NCBI GenBank assembly: GCA_014925825.1
Contig: JACGCK010000518.1
Coordinates: 1 to 18,176 of the forward strand
From: Pholiota molesta
Taxonomy: Eukaryota; Basidiomycota; Agaricomycetes; Agaricales; Strophariaceae
Direction of reading: 5' to 3'
Length of the DNA: 18,176 bases
Part shown: positions 1 through 10,008 of the stretch, piece by piece
Numbering within the stretch: the first letter of the stretch is position 1
Layout of the letters: every line of letters begins with the position of its first letter
The notes under the pieces: model-generated
Seen by the model: only the letters and a program-made list of their open reading frames with translations
Told to the model about the DNA's origin: nothing
Database searches by the model: none
Made by a program: the position numbers and the translations under genes

Positions 1-426
1 TTAGCCAAATGGACTTGAAATGAACACGCATAACACTGCTTATATCCATGGGATCTGCTAAATTTACCGACATTGAATTGCACTGCCAGCGTATATTTTG
101 AGATGCTGTAAGTTCAGTGTGACTGTTGACAAGAGCTATCTTTCTTACTAGAATCTATTTCGTGGGTACCATAGCCGGTGTAACATGGACGCGGTACTTT
201 CTCATGTCTTTTTTTGTCAAGTAAAAGGTTAATTTAAGCAAGGTGGCTCGCCAACTCGTGAGCTACATATAAATAGATTCTGGGAATACACGCAATGTCA
301 CAATCAAAAGACGAGAATTTGCCAAGAAAAAGGTTGTCTTCCCGCGTAAAGGGTAGATATGTACAATAATACACTGAAGAGATAATTCGCCTTAGCCCGG
401 TCATAAGACCATGAAGACAGACGGTA
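1..426. other. 3' flank of the exonuclease gene, no gene seen
   Basis: This stretch lies downstream of the minus-strand exonuclease stop codon. I see no reading frame with recognisable protein content, no tRNA-like fold and no repeat. It probably holds the 3' UTR of the exonuclease and the spacer to a gene outside the window. Confidence 0.5.
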
Positions 427-2113
427 TTACAGTTTAGTTGGGGGGTTGTCCTGCAAAGTTTGAGGAGTTGACGATATCTCAATGGCGTCAGTGTGGTGGT
501 AGCGTTTGGCACGGGCGCGCCCTCGACCTTGTCCTTGGTCAGTCGATACAGATTGAGAGTAAGGGTCATGAACTGAAGGGTATCCCTGTCGATTGTGTGC
601 AGGAAGCGCGTCTCGGCCACGATTGTAAGATCTATTATTATATGAAGATCCGTCTTGCCGCATACCCATGCCATTGACGTTCAATGCACGGCGCTGCGCA
701 TTAAGAAACGGAGAGGCATTTGAGGATGACCCACCCTCTCGGGCCTGGAAAGGTGCTTGCACGGCGACCGCGTCATGCATAGTAGGCGTATATGGTTCGA
801 AGGATCCGTGACTGCGGGCACTTTGCTGGCCGTAGTATTGCTGTTGGTTCCAGTTCCTACCACCACGAATGCTCGTATACGTAGAAACAGGCCCGATACC
901 ACCTAGTTGTAGTTCCGGAGACCTAGCGTTCCTCTGAGCAGTATAAAAGCTATTATTAAAGCTTTGCGGCCGGATGTTATTCCTATGGTCTTGATCTGCT
1001 CGCTTAGATCTCCAATGCTGCTTGGCGGCGGTAGAAATTTCGCCTTCGTTGTCACCTGTCCGAGGTTCTCTAGGAGGCCTTGGTGGCGGGGGTGGACCGG
1101 GATCATAATTGGGATTGACGGGATGCCAAGCGAATCCTTGAGCATCCAACAATTGTCCGGAAATCATATTGAATGAAAACCAAGTATGTTCTGGAGGTGA
1201 TGGCAGGGCTGCTTTCATAGAATCTAGTTTTCGATATAGAGTATACCCCGCGTGAGCATCATTGCTGGCGTCTGATGGGGTCAAAACGGACAATTATGTC
1301 AGAATGAGAATTAGAGGGGATAAAGATAAGAAGAGCGAAAACTAACATTCGATTTGGAGTGGGTCCAAATCTGCCTCCCAATTGCTGCGGGTGACTTTGC
1401 CTTTGCCGAGGAGGCGATATTCGTAGGTTTCTATAAGACGGGCAAGTCCTAGTGGTGACTGGTATTTTCCTTGCCATCTGGCGTTGTCGACAGTCCGAGC
1501 CAGCAGAGACAAATCGACACAGTTTTGCATATCTATCTTGAAATCGTTATAGAGCTTTTTGGCATCACCTAGAGTAAAGACGCTTGCTAAGTATGCAGGA
1601 AGACCAGAACTGTTAGAGTAGGTTAACTTTCTATAGCAACTCCGCTCTTGATAATGAGCGGATCCGCAAGAATCTGAACTAAGTTTGAGGGGAACTCTGT
1701 AAGATGAAGATTACTATCATGCCGTTTCGTTGTTCGGAGAGCAAGGATTTGGGTAAACATGAGGTTGATCTACCTTTCATGGCGCTGACTTGAAGTAGAT
1801 AAACTGTGTCGTTGTTGGCTAGCTGGACGAGAGCGACGGGATTCTCGCCAACGCCTCTGATATAGGTTGGCTTCCACTCGAGGTCAAACCCAAGAGCTTG
1901 GGGGCCGTGGGGTAGTTTGGAGAGTTCTGAATTTGCCTCGTTATGATCGCGTATGTAGAGAACCTTTGCACGCGGATTGCATTCTTTCCAAGAATACGCC
2001 ATGGTTGGAGCAGGTCGGGGAGGTGTTTTGTCAATGATCGGGACATATCTAGCAGTGGCAACCTCAACGGTGGTTGAGAGAACAGATGGCTCGACGGAAG
2101 GGTCGTCTGACAT
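427..2113 (-). CDS. WRN-type 3'-5' exonuclease (DEDDy family) with long disordered tail
   Basis: This gene encodes a 491-residue protein. Its exons, in transcript order, are 2113-1774, 1696-1628, 1568-1347 and 1271-427, and all introns are GT-AG. The N-terminal half is an RNase H-fold 3'-5' exonuclease domain. Exo I is LGFDLEW (D77, E79). Exo II is GVAIESDAKKL (D138). Exo III is YASNDAH (Y211, D215). The invariant tyrosine puts it in the DEDDy class with the WRN exonuclease. Known members remove nucleotides from DNA or RNA 3' ends using two metal ions, so a nuclear repair or RNA role is likely but not shown. Residues from about 225 onward form a Pro-rich stretch followed by an Asn/Gln/Ser/Tyr/Arg-rich, RG-containing tail with no recognisable fold; no helicase domain follows. 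The start is the Met that begins MSDDPSVEP. An upstream in-frame Met at 2143 would add 10 residues. Confidence 0.9.
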
Positions 2114-2739
2114 GACTGAAGGTTGACGATAGAGACAGGTCAAAGCTATGGAGACGTTATAAAGCTTGACAAAAATAGGCTGGGGAATAGAGGGGAATAC
2201 TGGTAAAGCAAAGAGATAGTGAGAAAGCGCGAGAGAGCGGAGGCTTGGCGTAAGAGAAATAAGAATAGAGCGTACTTGAATGATTGACTGGAGGCCAGAA
2301 TAGCGATGGCAGACAGATTACAAGGGAACGTGTGCCACCCACCGTTCATTGGATGCTATTCTTTGCGAGTCACACCCCGTAACGCGGCAGTCACATTCGG
2401 TCACAGCCTCGTTCCAAGGACGACAAGCGCAGCCAAGTCAAGGCACGGACATTTAGACGCGCGACGATGTTCTGGTGTGGCCCAGTGGCTCTGGCGCGCA
2501 AGACGTTGTGGCCCCCGATACTGGTCTCGCTCACGTCTGCGGCAGGACATCTGGGATAAGGATGTGTTCTATTCTTGGCTCCGAGCATTTTCCCGATTCG
2601 AAAATAGCTCAGCACTAGGCATCCGCTGATAGTCCTTGGCAAAAACTCTTGGTATGCTAATAAAAATAGGCCACCGCTGCACGCCTTAAGAGCAGGTCTC
2701 TGGGCAAGACGCAAATTCTTGGCCCCTTCGTACCTTGAC
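2114..2739. promoter_or_regulatory. Divergent promoter region of the exonuclease and the 240-aa gene
   Basis: This 626-bp spacer lies between two divergent start codons. Just upstream of the exonuclease start the minus strand is strongly CT-rich (about 2160-2290), as is common before fungal transcription starts, and it has a TATAA-like run near 2158-2164. An inverted CCAAT (ATTGG) lies near 2345-2350. The middle part (about 2390-2560) is GC-richer and open in several frames, but nothing in it resembles a protein family. No proven factor site is visible. Confidence 0.45.
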
Positions 2740-3591
2740 ATGAACTCCCACCACTATCCCCACGCCGAGCCCTCGCGCTATCCCTTCGACGACGTCAAAC
2801 TACTCATCTCGTCTGCTCATGCCGCCCTTGAACAGGTCTGTCTGTCGAGTCCCCCGCCCCTCCAGTGGCCCGGGTCCTCACCGTTCATTTGACAGCCGCC
2901 GCCTCCGAGTCTCAGAGAGATTTTGACTGCTTACCGAACAAAAGGCGACGGTGATCGCGATATGCTACTTGCAATGCTCAACGCAAAGACTGCGGAAGAT
3001 CAGGTTTGTGTCTCTCATCACTTTGCTTTGTTCCCATCTCAGAGTCTCAGTGGCTAATATTTTGCACCATAGCGATTGGCATCCGTTACATCACTGCACC
3101 GTACAATTCTTGAAATTTATCAACATTCGCCACCACAGCCTCTTGTAGAAAATCACTCATATTCGAGGTCTGCCAACAACGGTGCATACCATTATCCTAC
3201 CCCGACCTTTACGCAAACCCCACGGGAGCAGACTTCTTCACGCCGTATGCACCACCGCCACCGTGCCAACTCGAGGAGTCGGTCGCCTCCCAGAATACAT
3301 TCACATTCGCATTTTCCTTCTACGCGGGACATGCCTATGCCGCACCACACAGAACACCCACGTAAACGTCATCGTACATCTCGTTCTCCTCATTTATCTC
3401 ATGCAGCCGTGTATGAATCATCATCACACCCATCCGAGCAGTTTCCTCCATCCCCATATTCGTCGTCAGACAGAAGTGACTCGGCAGAATATTCGCCACG
3501 CTCACGAGCGTCAATGACGATTGGATCGCTGTTATCCTCTGGGCCAAGTCGCGAGATGAATGGCGATATTGCATTGAAAGAACGCGACTAA
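2740..3591 (+). CDS. Uncharacterised basic, Ser/His/Arg-rich fungal protein
   Basis: Three exons (2740-2835, 2896-3003, 3073-3591) give a 240-residue protein. Both introns are phase 0 GT-AG. The N-terminal part of about 85 residues looks folded and helical. It contains FDDVKLLISSAHAALEQ, then PPPPSLREILTAYRTKGDGD, then a run predicted to continue the helix through the second splice junction (MLLAMLNAKTAEDQ, then RLASVTSLHRTILEIYQ). The rest is low-complexity and basic, with SRSRSPPR, PRKRHRTSRSP and several Ser-Pro sites, so it is probably disordered, phosphorylated and possibly nuclear. I do not recognise the family and assign no function. The longest plain ORF starts in exon 3 and would miss the N-terminal domain. 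The three-exon model is preferred because frame and splice sites agree throughout. Confidence 0.75.
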
Positions 3592-4333
3592 TACTAACCG
3601 TTGTGTCCAGATTGATGCACTTATATGCTACGTACTTTTCTTGTCGCTTTTTTTGTTCTGGTAGTACATTATTTTGGTCATATGCACTTGTAGCTGTACT
3701 TGAATGGCTAGTTGTATAACATCTATCTATGCCCGTTTCTATCTTTGGTCAACATTGAGCATTATGTTCAAAGGATTCGTTCGACGCAGTAGCATATATT
3801 TCTCTAATTACACTCATGAAATACCCCAACTTGTGGATTCATCAAAGACTATCGGACAATCTAACGTAATGCCTGGCCAGCAGCTGGAGTGTCCTGGAAG
3901 TTTGGCGGTCCATAAGCGCTGGAGAAAATCCATTCAAGACATCATTAGTATCTTTGACGACAATTTCTGTGCTCAGCACTTTTGACTTTTGCTGATCTAG
4001 GCATATTCTCGGCCATGAATATGTGCATGGTCGTTGGCTGAGCTTGTGTTTCAAAGACTTATTTTTATATGTCAAGACTGCCATTTGGACTTAATTTGGA
4101 CTTGAAATTTTTGTAATCTGGTGAACTTGTATCGGTTTATTATACCCGTTTCCATTCCGTTGGGCTGCGCATAATCTAGCCTACAAAATTTTGGCTTGGC
4201 ACCGACCAGTAAGTAGTATTCGACAACGAGCCGCATCAAGAGCGTCAACTCACATGTTATGCATTGAACTATTTTTATCATTTGCCTGTGGGCTTTTTGA
4301 TGGCGTTATCTTGTTATGTGGAAGTGTCAACCG

Positions 4334-4349
4334 ATTATTATTATTATTA
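4334..4349. repeat. ATT microsatellite
   Basis: About five tandem ATT units form a simple repeat in noncoding DNA. No function is implied. Confidence 0.85.
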
Positions 4350-4920
4350 ACAATTTTAGTAACTACCTGAGCAATTAAAACATGCAGCTATGTACTGTGC
4401 TTGAATATTTACAGTCCACGCTGGCTTGGTTGGAATATTTATCGTAAAGGACTTGTAGCATTTACCGCAGCCGGAGTGTCAGTGGCTGCGAGATAATGAA
4501 TAGATTTTGCCAAGAGACTTCGAGGAAAGGTCTCATGTCCACGCACATTCAAGCTATCTTTATTACTTGTCTTTACCCAGTCAAGGATATAGGGTTTCAA
4601 CCCACGAAAATCTGAGTCGGGCCAAGGGAATATTCGCCACAGGACCTAGAAAAAGGGATGTGCCAAGAGGATGGCTCCTCCTCGTGTGATATCGCAGAGA
4701 CATTTCATATAATTTACATAAATAAACGCAATGTGGTTGATTCTAGGTCGTAGGCGTGCCACAAAACAGATGGTAAGGGGGGAAATGGGCCAGGAACTTT
4801 CTGCTGTATGCAATTTGAACAGGTTACTTACGGCGGGCAGAGCTCTAACCGGATTTGAATGGGAACATTACCTATAAAGATGTCCGGTTATCCCGGATTG
4901 TGTCAACTTTACGAACTGCG

Positions 4921-4976
4921 ACATACACATACATACGAGTACTTGAGTACTTGGGTACATACTTACATGAAAACCA
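4921..4976. repeat. CATA-rich simple repeat followed by GTACTTGR tandem
   Basis: An ACATACAC/ATAC-rich run is followed by two copies of an 8-bp unit, GTACTTGA then GTACTTGG (4939-4954), and a partial third copy. This is a degenerate simple repeat in noncoding sequence. Confidence 0.7.
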
Positions 4977-5525
4977 ACAAGTCCGCTCGAAGGCCGCTTA
5001 TCAAGGACGTTTTTCTTCAGGTGACAGAAGAGTGACAAAATAAAAATAGATAATGTCACGCATAATTGCTATCAGTAATTGGTAAAAGTACTCAGCCGGT
5101 ACTGGTGACAGGCATGCCGGAATAATAATACCGTGTTATAGACTCAGCTCGAGGCAAGATCGATTTGAATGGTAAAAATAGAAGGACGTGGCACACAAGT
5201 GGCACAAAGCTTGAGCTTTGGAAGAGACGGCGTTTTACTCAACAGAATACTTTTAATAAAGGGTCTCGGCACAAACAAGAACATGAATCCGTGAATTCAG
5301 GACAATGAGGTACTCTTAAGTTTGATCATTGAAAGTTCAACCTAAATTAAGCTGATTTTTGGAGCAATAATCAACCTTGGCCAGGGCCCAGAAGGGCACA
5401 ACGATCACCATACCAGAATGCATTTGTAAAAAGAACAGCGGGATTGTGGAGAGATTGAGTATAAATATTCTGCTCAAATCATGAGATAGTCAGGCAGGTA
5501 TTCAAATCAAAATGTTAATATTTAT

Positions 5526-5840
5526 CTAGATTTTAGCTGGCTGCTGCTTGGAAACGGATATTAATGAAGTTATTTGAAACACAATTTTGACTAATGAGTT
5601 ATCAAGTATATTGTACCATAGGCCCAAACTTGAAATGCCTGTCACAAATTCTGCAGGTTGTCTGCAGGACCTTTTTCTATGAATCATGATGCGATAAATA
5701 TGCTTCTTGCGCAGTCCGTACTGCGTAAAGTCAATGAATACTTTGACTTCTTCAAAAACGGGGTGACTAGTGAGACTAGTGAGTTTTATCGGTAAGCTCC
5801 AAGTAAGATCATCTGCTGCACTTTCTGTTAGACTTGGCAA
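5526..5840 (-). other. Doubtful isolated ORF or gene relic
   Basis: A 104-codon open frame with fairly ordinary amino-acid content (for example FEEVKVFIDFTQYGLRKKH) stands alone in the gene-poor interval. I recognise no family and see no convincing flanking exon. A 9-bp tandem duplication (5765-5782) lies inside it. It could be a chance ORF or a remnant of a former gene. Confidence 0.2.
5765..5782. repeat. 9-bp tandem duplication
   Basis: Two exact head-to-tail copies of GACTAGTGA. Too short to signify more than local slippage. Confidence 0.8.
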
Positions 5841-6007
5841 TACATAGTATTAAGTAGTATATTACGTTATATTAACCTTAGAAATTGAGATTCAGTAAAT
5901 TATCGAGGATATACAAAAGGCTGAGGCCAAAATTAAATAGGATTGAACAAGAATTTTTGGACACTTCCATTTCGAGTATCTCTTATTCCTGAATAATCGT
6001 TTCCAGG

Positions 6008-6013
6008 CACGTG
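6008..6013. promoter_or_regulatory. E-box (CACGTG) upstream of the RING gene
   Basis: A palindromic CACGTG followed by A, matching the core of Cbf1/bHLH-type sites, lies 119 bp upstream of the RING-gene start codon. Its position suits a promoter element, but use by any factor is inference. Confidence 0.4.
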
Positions 6014-6131
6014 ATATGCGCGCAGGTACTTATGTTGCCTTATGTTTGGTTCATGTTCTGAATAGGGCGCATCTCAACCAAGTCTCATAATCAGCTACTT
6101 GTACATTGCAATTTGTGACTACTATTCATCA

Positions 6132-7815
6132 ATGTCGGACAACGAATTTGACAACATACCGGACGATTTTGCGGATGTACATGGTGTGGATTGGGTGCAG
6201 ATTCTTGGATCAAGTACTTCCACATACCGTGACGCCATGGCTAGCACGCACCTAGACTATGAGCCTGCAGAAACGCTTCCAGAGCAGCCTTCGACTATGT
6301 CTTCTAATCAATCAGAACCTAGTGACTCCTCTTTATATTTCTCTGACGATGACGATATGGATACTACCTTCCTTGCTGAACTTGACCGTTTGGAGGAAAC
6401 ACTCATGCACACTGAGCGGATAGCTGCTTCTGCTTCCACCACTGGTACGGATCCCTTATTCTATGTGATAGACGAAATATCTGAAGTTTTTGATGGCTGA
6501 TACAGGTTCACCCCACGCAAATGTGGCGCAGGCCACGGCTAATGCTGCACCATCAAGTGAGCTGAAGTCATACTTTGGTGTTCTGTGTGATGTTTCTATG
6601 ACCGTGTCACTGACTGCTGGCAAAGATTCTGAACAGACTTCTAGACGTAAGTGTTATTCCTATTTCTTATCAAATTCTTCTATGAATTTATTCATGGTCC
6701 CTAGCTCTTGCTTCGCAATCCCAATCGCATCGGATATCTGAACAACAAAGCCTTCACCTATTTACAAGTAGGCACTTCCTATCTTGATATATTTCACAGC
6801 ATCGGCTGATCTATTCTGATGTTTGGTTATCTTAAGATCCGACTCAACCAACAAGTGCGTTCAATGTCATTCAGAATGGCTAAAATTATAATTCCTCAGC
6901 CTTTATAGGGTCTTCTACTCAGAACGTCAGAAATAATTCGAAACGAGATGGGGAACATCTTTCCAATCTTCCCAACAAGAGGCCGCGTTTGGATCGCTCA
7001 CCTCATTCCATCTCGCCGCGAAGCAAAGGCAAACTAAAAGCCGATGACAACTTACAATGCATTCTTTCTAATTATGAGGATGAGCTTACGTGTCCAATGT
7101 AAGTACGCAAATGTTGCATAATACTTCGAGTGAGAACTTAATTAAAACCCCTTTTATGACCAGATGCTGTGATTTATTGTACGTCTGAACTTGAATTTAA
7201 AACAGGGTGAAAGACTAAGACGGCCTTTGTTTAGTGTGGCCTCTCATGTTGGAAACCCATGTGGCCATAATTTTTGTGGCGATTGCGGTTGGCAATGGCA
7301 TCATAATGCCGAAAATGTAGGTCCCATATTGATCGATAACACTAATCTCAAACTAACACTCGTGCGTGCAGAAGAATAAGGGTTGTCCATGTTGTCGCAA
7401 AACACTAAATCCGACAACACCCATGATACCAAACATTTCGATGAATAACACTGTGGAGAAGCATGTACAAGCCCTCGGCTTGAGTGGGATACAAGAATGG
7501 CAGCCAGGTGGTCAGAAATACGAAGAATGGACTGCTCGCAAGAAGTAAGTTCTCCATATCTGAAAACCTTTGACGGCACTGGATTCTGCTTTCAGAGCAT
7601 GGCGCAATGGAGCAAAGAAGCGAGAAATTTTGAAAAAGAAACCTCAGCAAAATAGGTCTATCGTTTCATTGGGTACGATACACCTATTTGATGCTCCCGA
7701 GACTTGGCTCCATCAGGACAATTCAGAGGAAGACCCAACGTACGAAGATAGTGATGTTGAGCTTATTCCTCGACCAATACAGCCAGTTCGGTGGCGCCGC
7801 GGACGCGAACGGTGA
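6132..7815 (+). CDS. C3HC4 RING-finger protein, probable E3 ubiquitin ligase
   Basis: Nine exons (6132-6444, 6506-6646, 6705-6767, 6837-6854, 6909-7098, 7164-7178, 7235-7316, 7372-7544, 7596-7815) encode 404 residues. All introns are GT-AG and 51-69 nt long. The N-terminal quarter is acidic (MSDNEFDNIPDDFADV; SDDDDMDTTFLAELDRLEE). A basic, Ser-rich linker follows. A complete RING finger has ligands C240, C243, C256, H258, C261, C264, C279 and C282 (CPICCDLF, NPCGHNFCGDCGWQW, GCPCCR). The conserved tail after the RING (NNTVEKHVQALGLSG, EWTARKKAWRNG) resembles a family common in Agaricomycetes. RING proteins of this type usually recruit a ubiquitin E2; substrate and location are unknown. The RING is split over four exons, two of the nine exons are only 18 and 15 nt, and no lesion was found. 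Confidence 0.88.
7369..7374 (+). other. Tandem splice acceptor (CAGAAG) inside the RING domain
   Basis: The acceptor of intron 7 of the RING gene is a NAGNAG tandem. Using the first AG includes a Lys codon between N274 and the next Asn; using the second removes it. Both keep the frame. The change falls in the second zinc-binding loop. Confidence 0.55.
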
Positions 7816-7902
7816 CCGGCGACCCGGCGTAGTAGGAGGGATGATTGCGCAACCTATGCATAGTCTACATATCATCACCCCCGCCCACGTCTGGCCTGAT
7901 CA

Positions 7903-7910
7903 TGACGTCA
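7903..7910. promoter_or_regulatory. CRE-like palindrome TGACGTCA upstream of the dead gene
   Basis: A perfect 8-bp TGACGTCA, the consensus of CREB/ATF-type bZIP factors, lies 144 bp upstream of the start of the decayed gene at 8054. It may be a leftover promoter element of that gene. Binding is inferred from the consensus only. Confidence 0.4.
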
Positions 7911-8053
7911 AATTTTGCTCAATCTTGCTCGTGGTACAGCACACAGGCGATAAACAAGAGATTTGGCTCGCTCCTATTCTGTTTGGTTCCTACGCAGCCA
8001 TCCACTTCACTCTCCTCGACACGCGTCTACATCATCGACTTCAGCGTCCACCA

Positions 8054-8947
8054 TGATCATAAAGTTCAATCCTCCGCTCGGTGAAACTATTTCCTTCGCA
8101 TCTACTTCAGTGCTCCCAGACAGACAAGCAACGCCCTCACTATTTACGGCTCAACTAGGAACATTCGATTTTTCTCAAATCATGACCGACGGTGGCCACT
8201 TGGAACTAATGCTCCGACATCCCAGTGAAGGCAAATACAATGGCTCATGGGCTGAATCACAATTTCTCGAAAGCGCTACTTTCTGGCGCATATATCCTCT
8301 CGTTGCGTATATCTCCGCGGACATCGGATAATGAGCAAGTTCAAAATTCGTATCTGCCTATTACTCTGCCGCCGGATGGAACGCGGCGGTTTTCGTTCAC
8401 CTATCGCATTGTATATTCTTCGTGGATCACGACTTAGTTGGGTGCTTTCGGACGAAATGTATATCTGCTTCCAATCACTCTTGAGCCTACGTCACTCGGA
8501 GGCATCATCCTTCCTGACGTAAGGTCTTTGGATTTTAGAAGACAAGCCTATGTCTAGAACGTAGCAGATGGAGACCATGGTTTAGAAGTGATGAAACTCG
8601 AAGGTCCTGCATATTTTCGTGTTTGGGCTTTGGGTCGAGACAAGTATGTCTGCAGCCACTACTTTCTATTAATTGCGTTGGTAATGACCGACTTTCAACG
8701 CAGACTTATACCTGACTTGATAGTGGGATGTTCTTCGTACCGAATATACCTGGATATTTTCCAGCACTCTGTTACAGCTATGTTCTGACCACATCTTCCA
8801 ATGCGAATATTTCCGTCTCGATGGATGGTGTTATTAGCATATCAGGATCAGGCAATCTTATGTTATAAGTCAACAATCCGATTCAACATCCAAAGATGTT
8901 CATTCAAAAGATCTACCACGAGCACAATCTAGACGGTGGAATATTCT
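8054..8947 (+). pseudogene. Decayed protein-coding gene, identity uncertain
   Basis: Coding character is clear but the frame is broken repeatedly. It begins with MIIKFNPPLGETISFAS. A frameshift near 8300-8335 moves to another frame (QNSYLPITLPPDGTRRFSF, then TYRIVYSSW). An in-frame TAG follows at 8435-8437, before LGAFGRN. Two intron-like segments (8519-8557, 8644-8703) flank DGDHGLEVMKLEGPAYF. Another frameshift lies near 8715 (MFFVPNIPGYFP), then SVSMDGVISISGSGNLML, and a stop at 8866-8868. The order of blocks faintly recalls the N-terminal beta-rich part of fungal GH36-like (alpha-galactosidase/raffinose synthase-like) proteins, but no catalytic motif was found, so this is weak. The gene is very probably non-functional. 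Confidence 0.65.
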
Positions 8948-9027
8948 AGTAAGAGATGCACAGAGGCAGCTCGTTGCCTTGTCATCGCCATTGTCCACCA
9001 TTCACTAATACATGCAGTAATCATCCC

Positions 9028-9145
9028 GCTCTGGTCGTCAGACCAGCTTAGGCCTCTATTCGGAATGGAATCTTCGGATTCGATCAAAGTCGCTGCAAAA
9101 GCAGGAGTGAAAGAATTCATTGTTGTTCCCCGCGTATTGCAATGA
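9028..9145 (+). pseudogene. Coding-like fragment, possibly 3' part of the same dead gene
   Basis: A short frame reads LWSSDQLRPLFGMESSDSI and then KVAAKAGVKEFIVVPRVLQ before a stop, after which the same frame continues with protein-like text (GVAAWVKTRTKQFDFDL) to about 9236. No start codon, complete domain or convincing splice structure is present. It follows the decayed gene on the same strand and may belong to it. Family not recognised. Confidence 0.4.
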
Positions 9146-9256
9146 GGAGTGGCCGCTTGGGTGAAGACACGAACGAAACAGTTTGACTTCGATTTGGCTG
9201 GGAACGACTTTACCATAACGCAATCTATGAATTGCACCTCAAGGGCGAAAATTTGT

Positions 9257-9283
9257 GGCGTAAGAAGATACCCTTCTTACGCC
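9257..9283. repeat. Perfect 11-bp inverted repeat (hairpin)
   Basis: GGCGTAAGAAG (9257-9267) and its exact reverse complement (9273-9283) are separated by five bases. It lies within the decayed tract and overlaps no intact gene. It may have arisen by template switching or be the remnant of a small inverted-repeat element. No T-run follows, and a bacterial-type terminator is not expected in this genome. Confidence 0.8.
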
Positions 9284-9489
9284 CCCGCCATCTACATCTT
9301 TAACGCAATTCCTACAAGCTAGCACCTCAGTTCTGAACGTAGAACATGGCGAAAATGTTGCAAATTCCCCTCAAAACCCGGTCAAACGTCCTGGGGTCTT
9401 CATCTACTCAAGCCTGGTTTGTATTCACATCGTTTCACTTTAGGAAAGAGCCAACTTCGACACTTTACCAACTCAAACACCGTTTATAA

Positions 9490-10008
9490 ATGCACTCGCC
9501 AAAAGCAGGTTCCAATCCACGAAATGGAACTCTTGAGGAGCCCGATTTAGTGCCTTCGAAAACTGGGGGTCTGGTCCGCCGTAATGTGCAATTTCGCAGT
9601 TTATTTCATCAGCTTTCTCAGACACACAATCCAACATTTCTATGCAGAAATACTATCACCCCATACGAAGACAGCTTCGGTGGATATAATGCTAATTTGA
9701 TGCTACTACCCTTGCCCCTTGCCCGCTCCGGATGCCACTGTTGAAGATCTGGCGAGTGATGAAGTTGCCGCCTTGACAGATACTTTCGCATATTTTCTAC
9801 ACAAGCCAGGTTACAGGGAGCAGTGACATTCATCGATGAGGATGGTCCGGTGGTTTGTACAGCAGCTCAACTCCCATTCTTCTTCGCCAATCCAGGTGAA
9901 GGTCCAAATCCGAGAAATAAACATGCAGAACAATCCAATCCATTCAATTTCATATCATATCTTTATTCGGTATCAGCTGGGCTGAATGGCACAAGGACAA
10001 ACTTATGA
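9490..10008 (+). pseudogene. Second coding-like remnant with frameshifts
   Basis: Protein-like text runs through three frames. The first is SLFHQLSQTHNPTFL and NTITPYEDSFGGYN, to a stop at about 9744. The second is PDATVEDLASDEVAALTDTF (about 9727-9826). The third, after a one-base shift near 9810-9815, is VTFIDEDGPVVCTAAQLPFF to a stop at 10006-10008. The shifts are too close together to be introns. I do not recognise the family. It may be the distal part of the gene decaying from 8054 or a separate dead gene. Confidence 0.4.

Larger units (their letters stand above)
3592..6131. other. 2.5-kb gene-poor interval
   Basis: No gene is supported here. The interval is AT-rich and all frames are broken at short spacing. 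It contains an ATT microsatellite, a GTACTTGR repeat, a short 9-bp tandem and one doubtful minus-strand ORF (5526-5840), listed separately. No terminal repeats, transposase, reverse transcriptase or tRNA fold were recognised. The right end includes the RING-gene promoter. Confidence 0.55.

Noticed and set aside
234..674. 146-codon minus-strand ORF overlapping the exonuclease tail
   Set aside because: It overlaps the last exonuclease exon in another frame and lacks protein-like character.
2306..2741. Overlapping ORFs on both strands (2306-2629 plus; 2391-2741 minus)
   Set aside because: The region is GC-richer, which keeps frames open by chance. Neither translation looks like a protein family, and both fall in a divergent promoter.
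3842..4281. Two adjacent minus-strand ORFs
   Set aside because: They do not splice together convincingly and show no recognisable motif.
4835..4870. Possible tRNA fragment
   Set aside because: A GGATTTGAATG run recalls a T-arm, but no cloverleaf with paired acceptor, D and anticodon arms can be drawn.
8054..9145. Firm naming of the dead gene as a GH36 alpha-galactosidase-like protein
   Set aside because: The resemblance is from recalled block order only, and no catalytic motif was found, so it is left unnamed.
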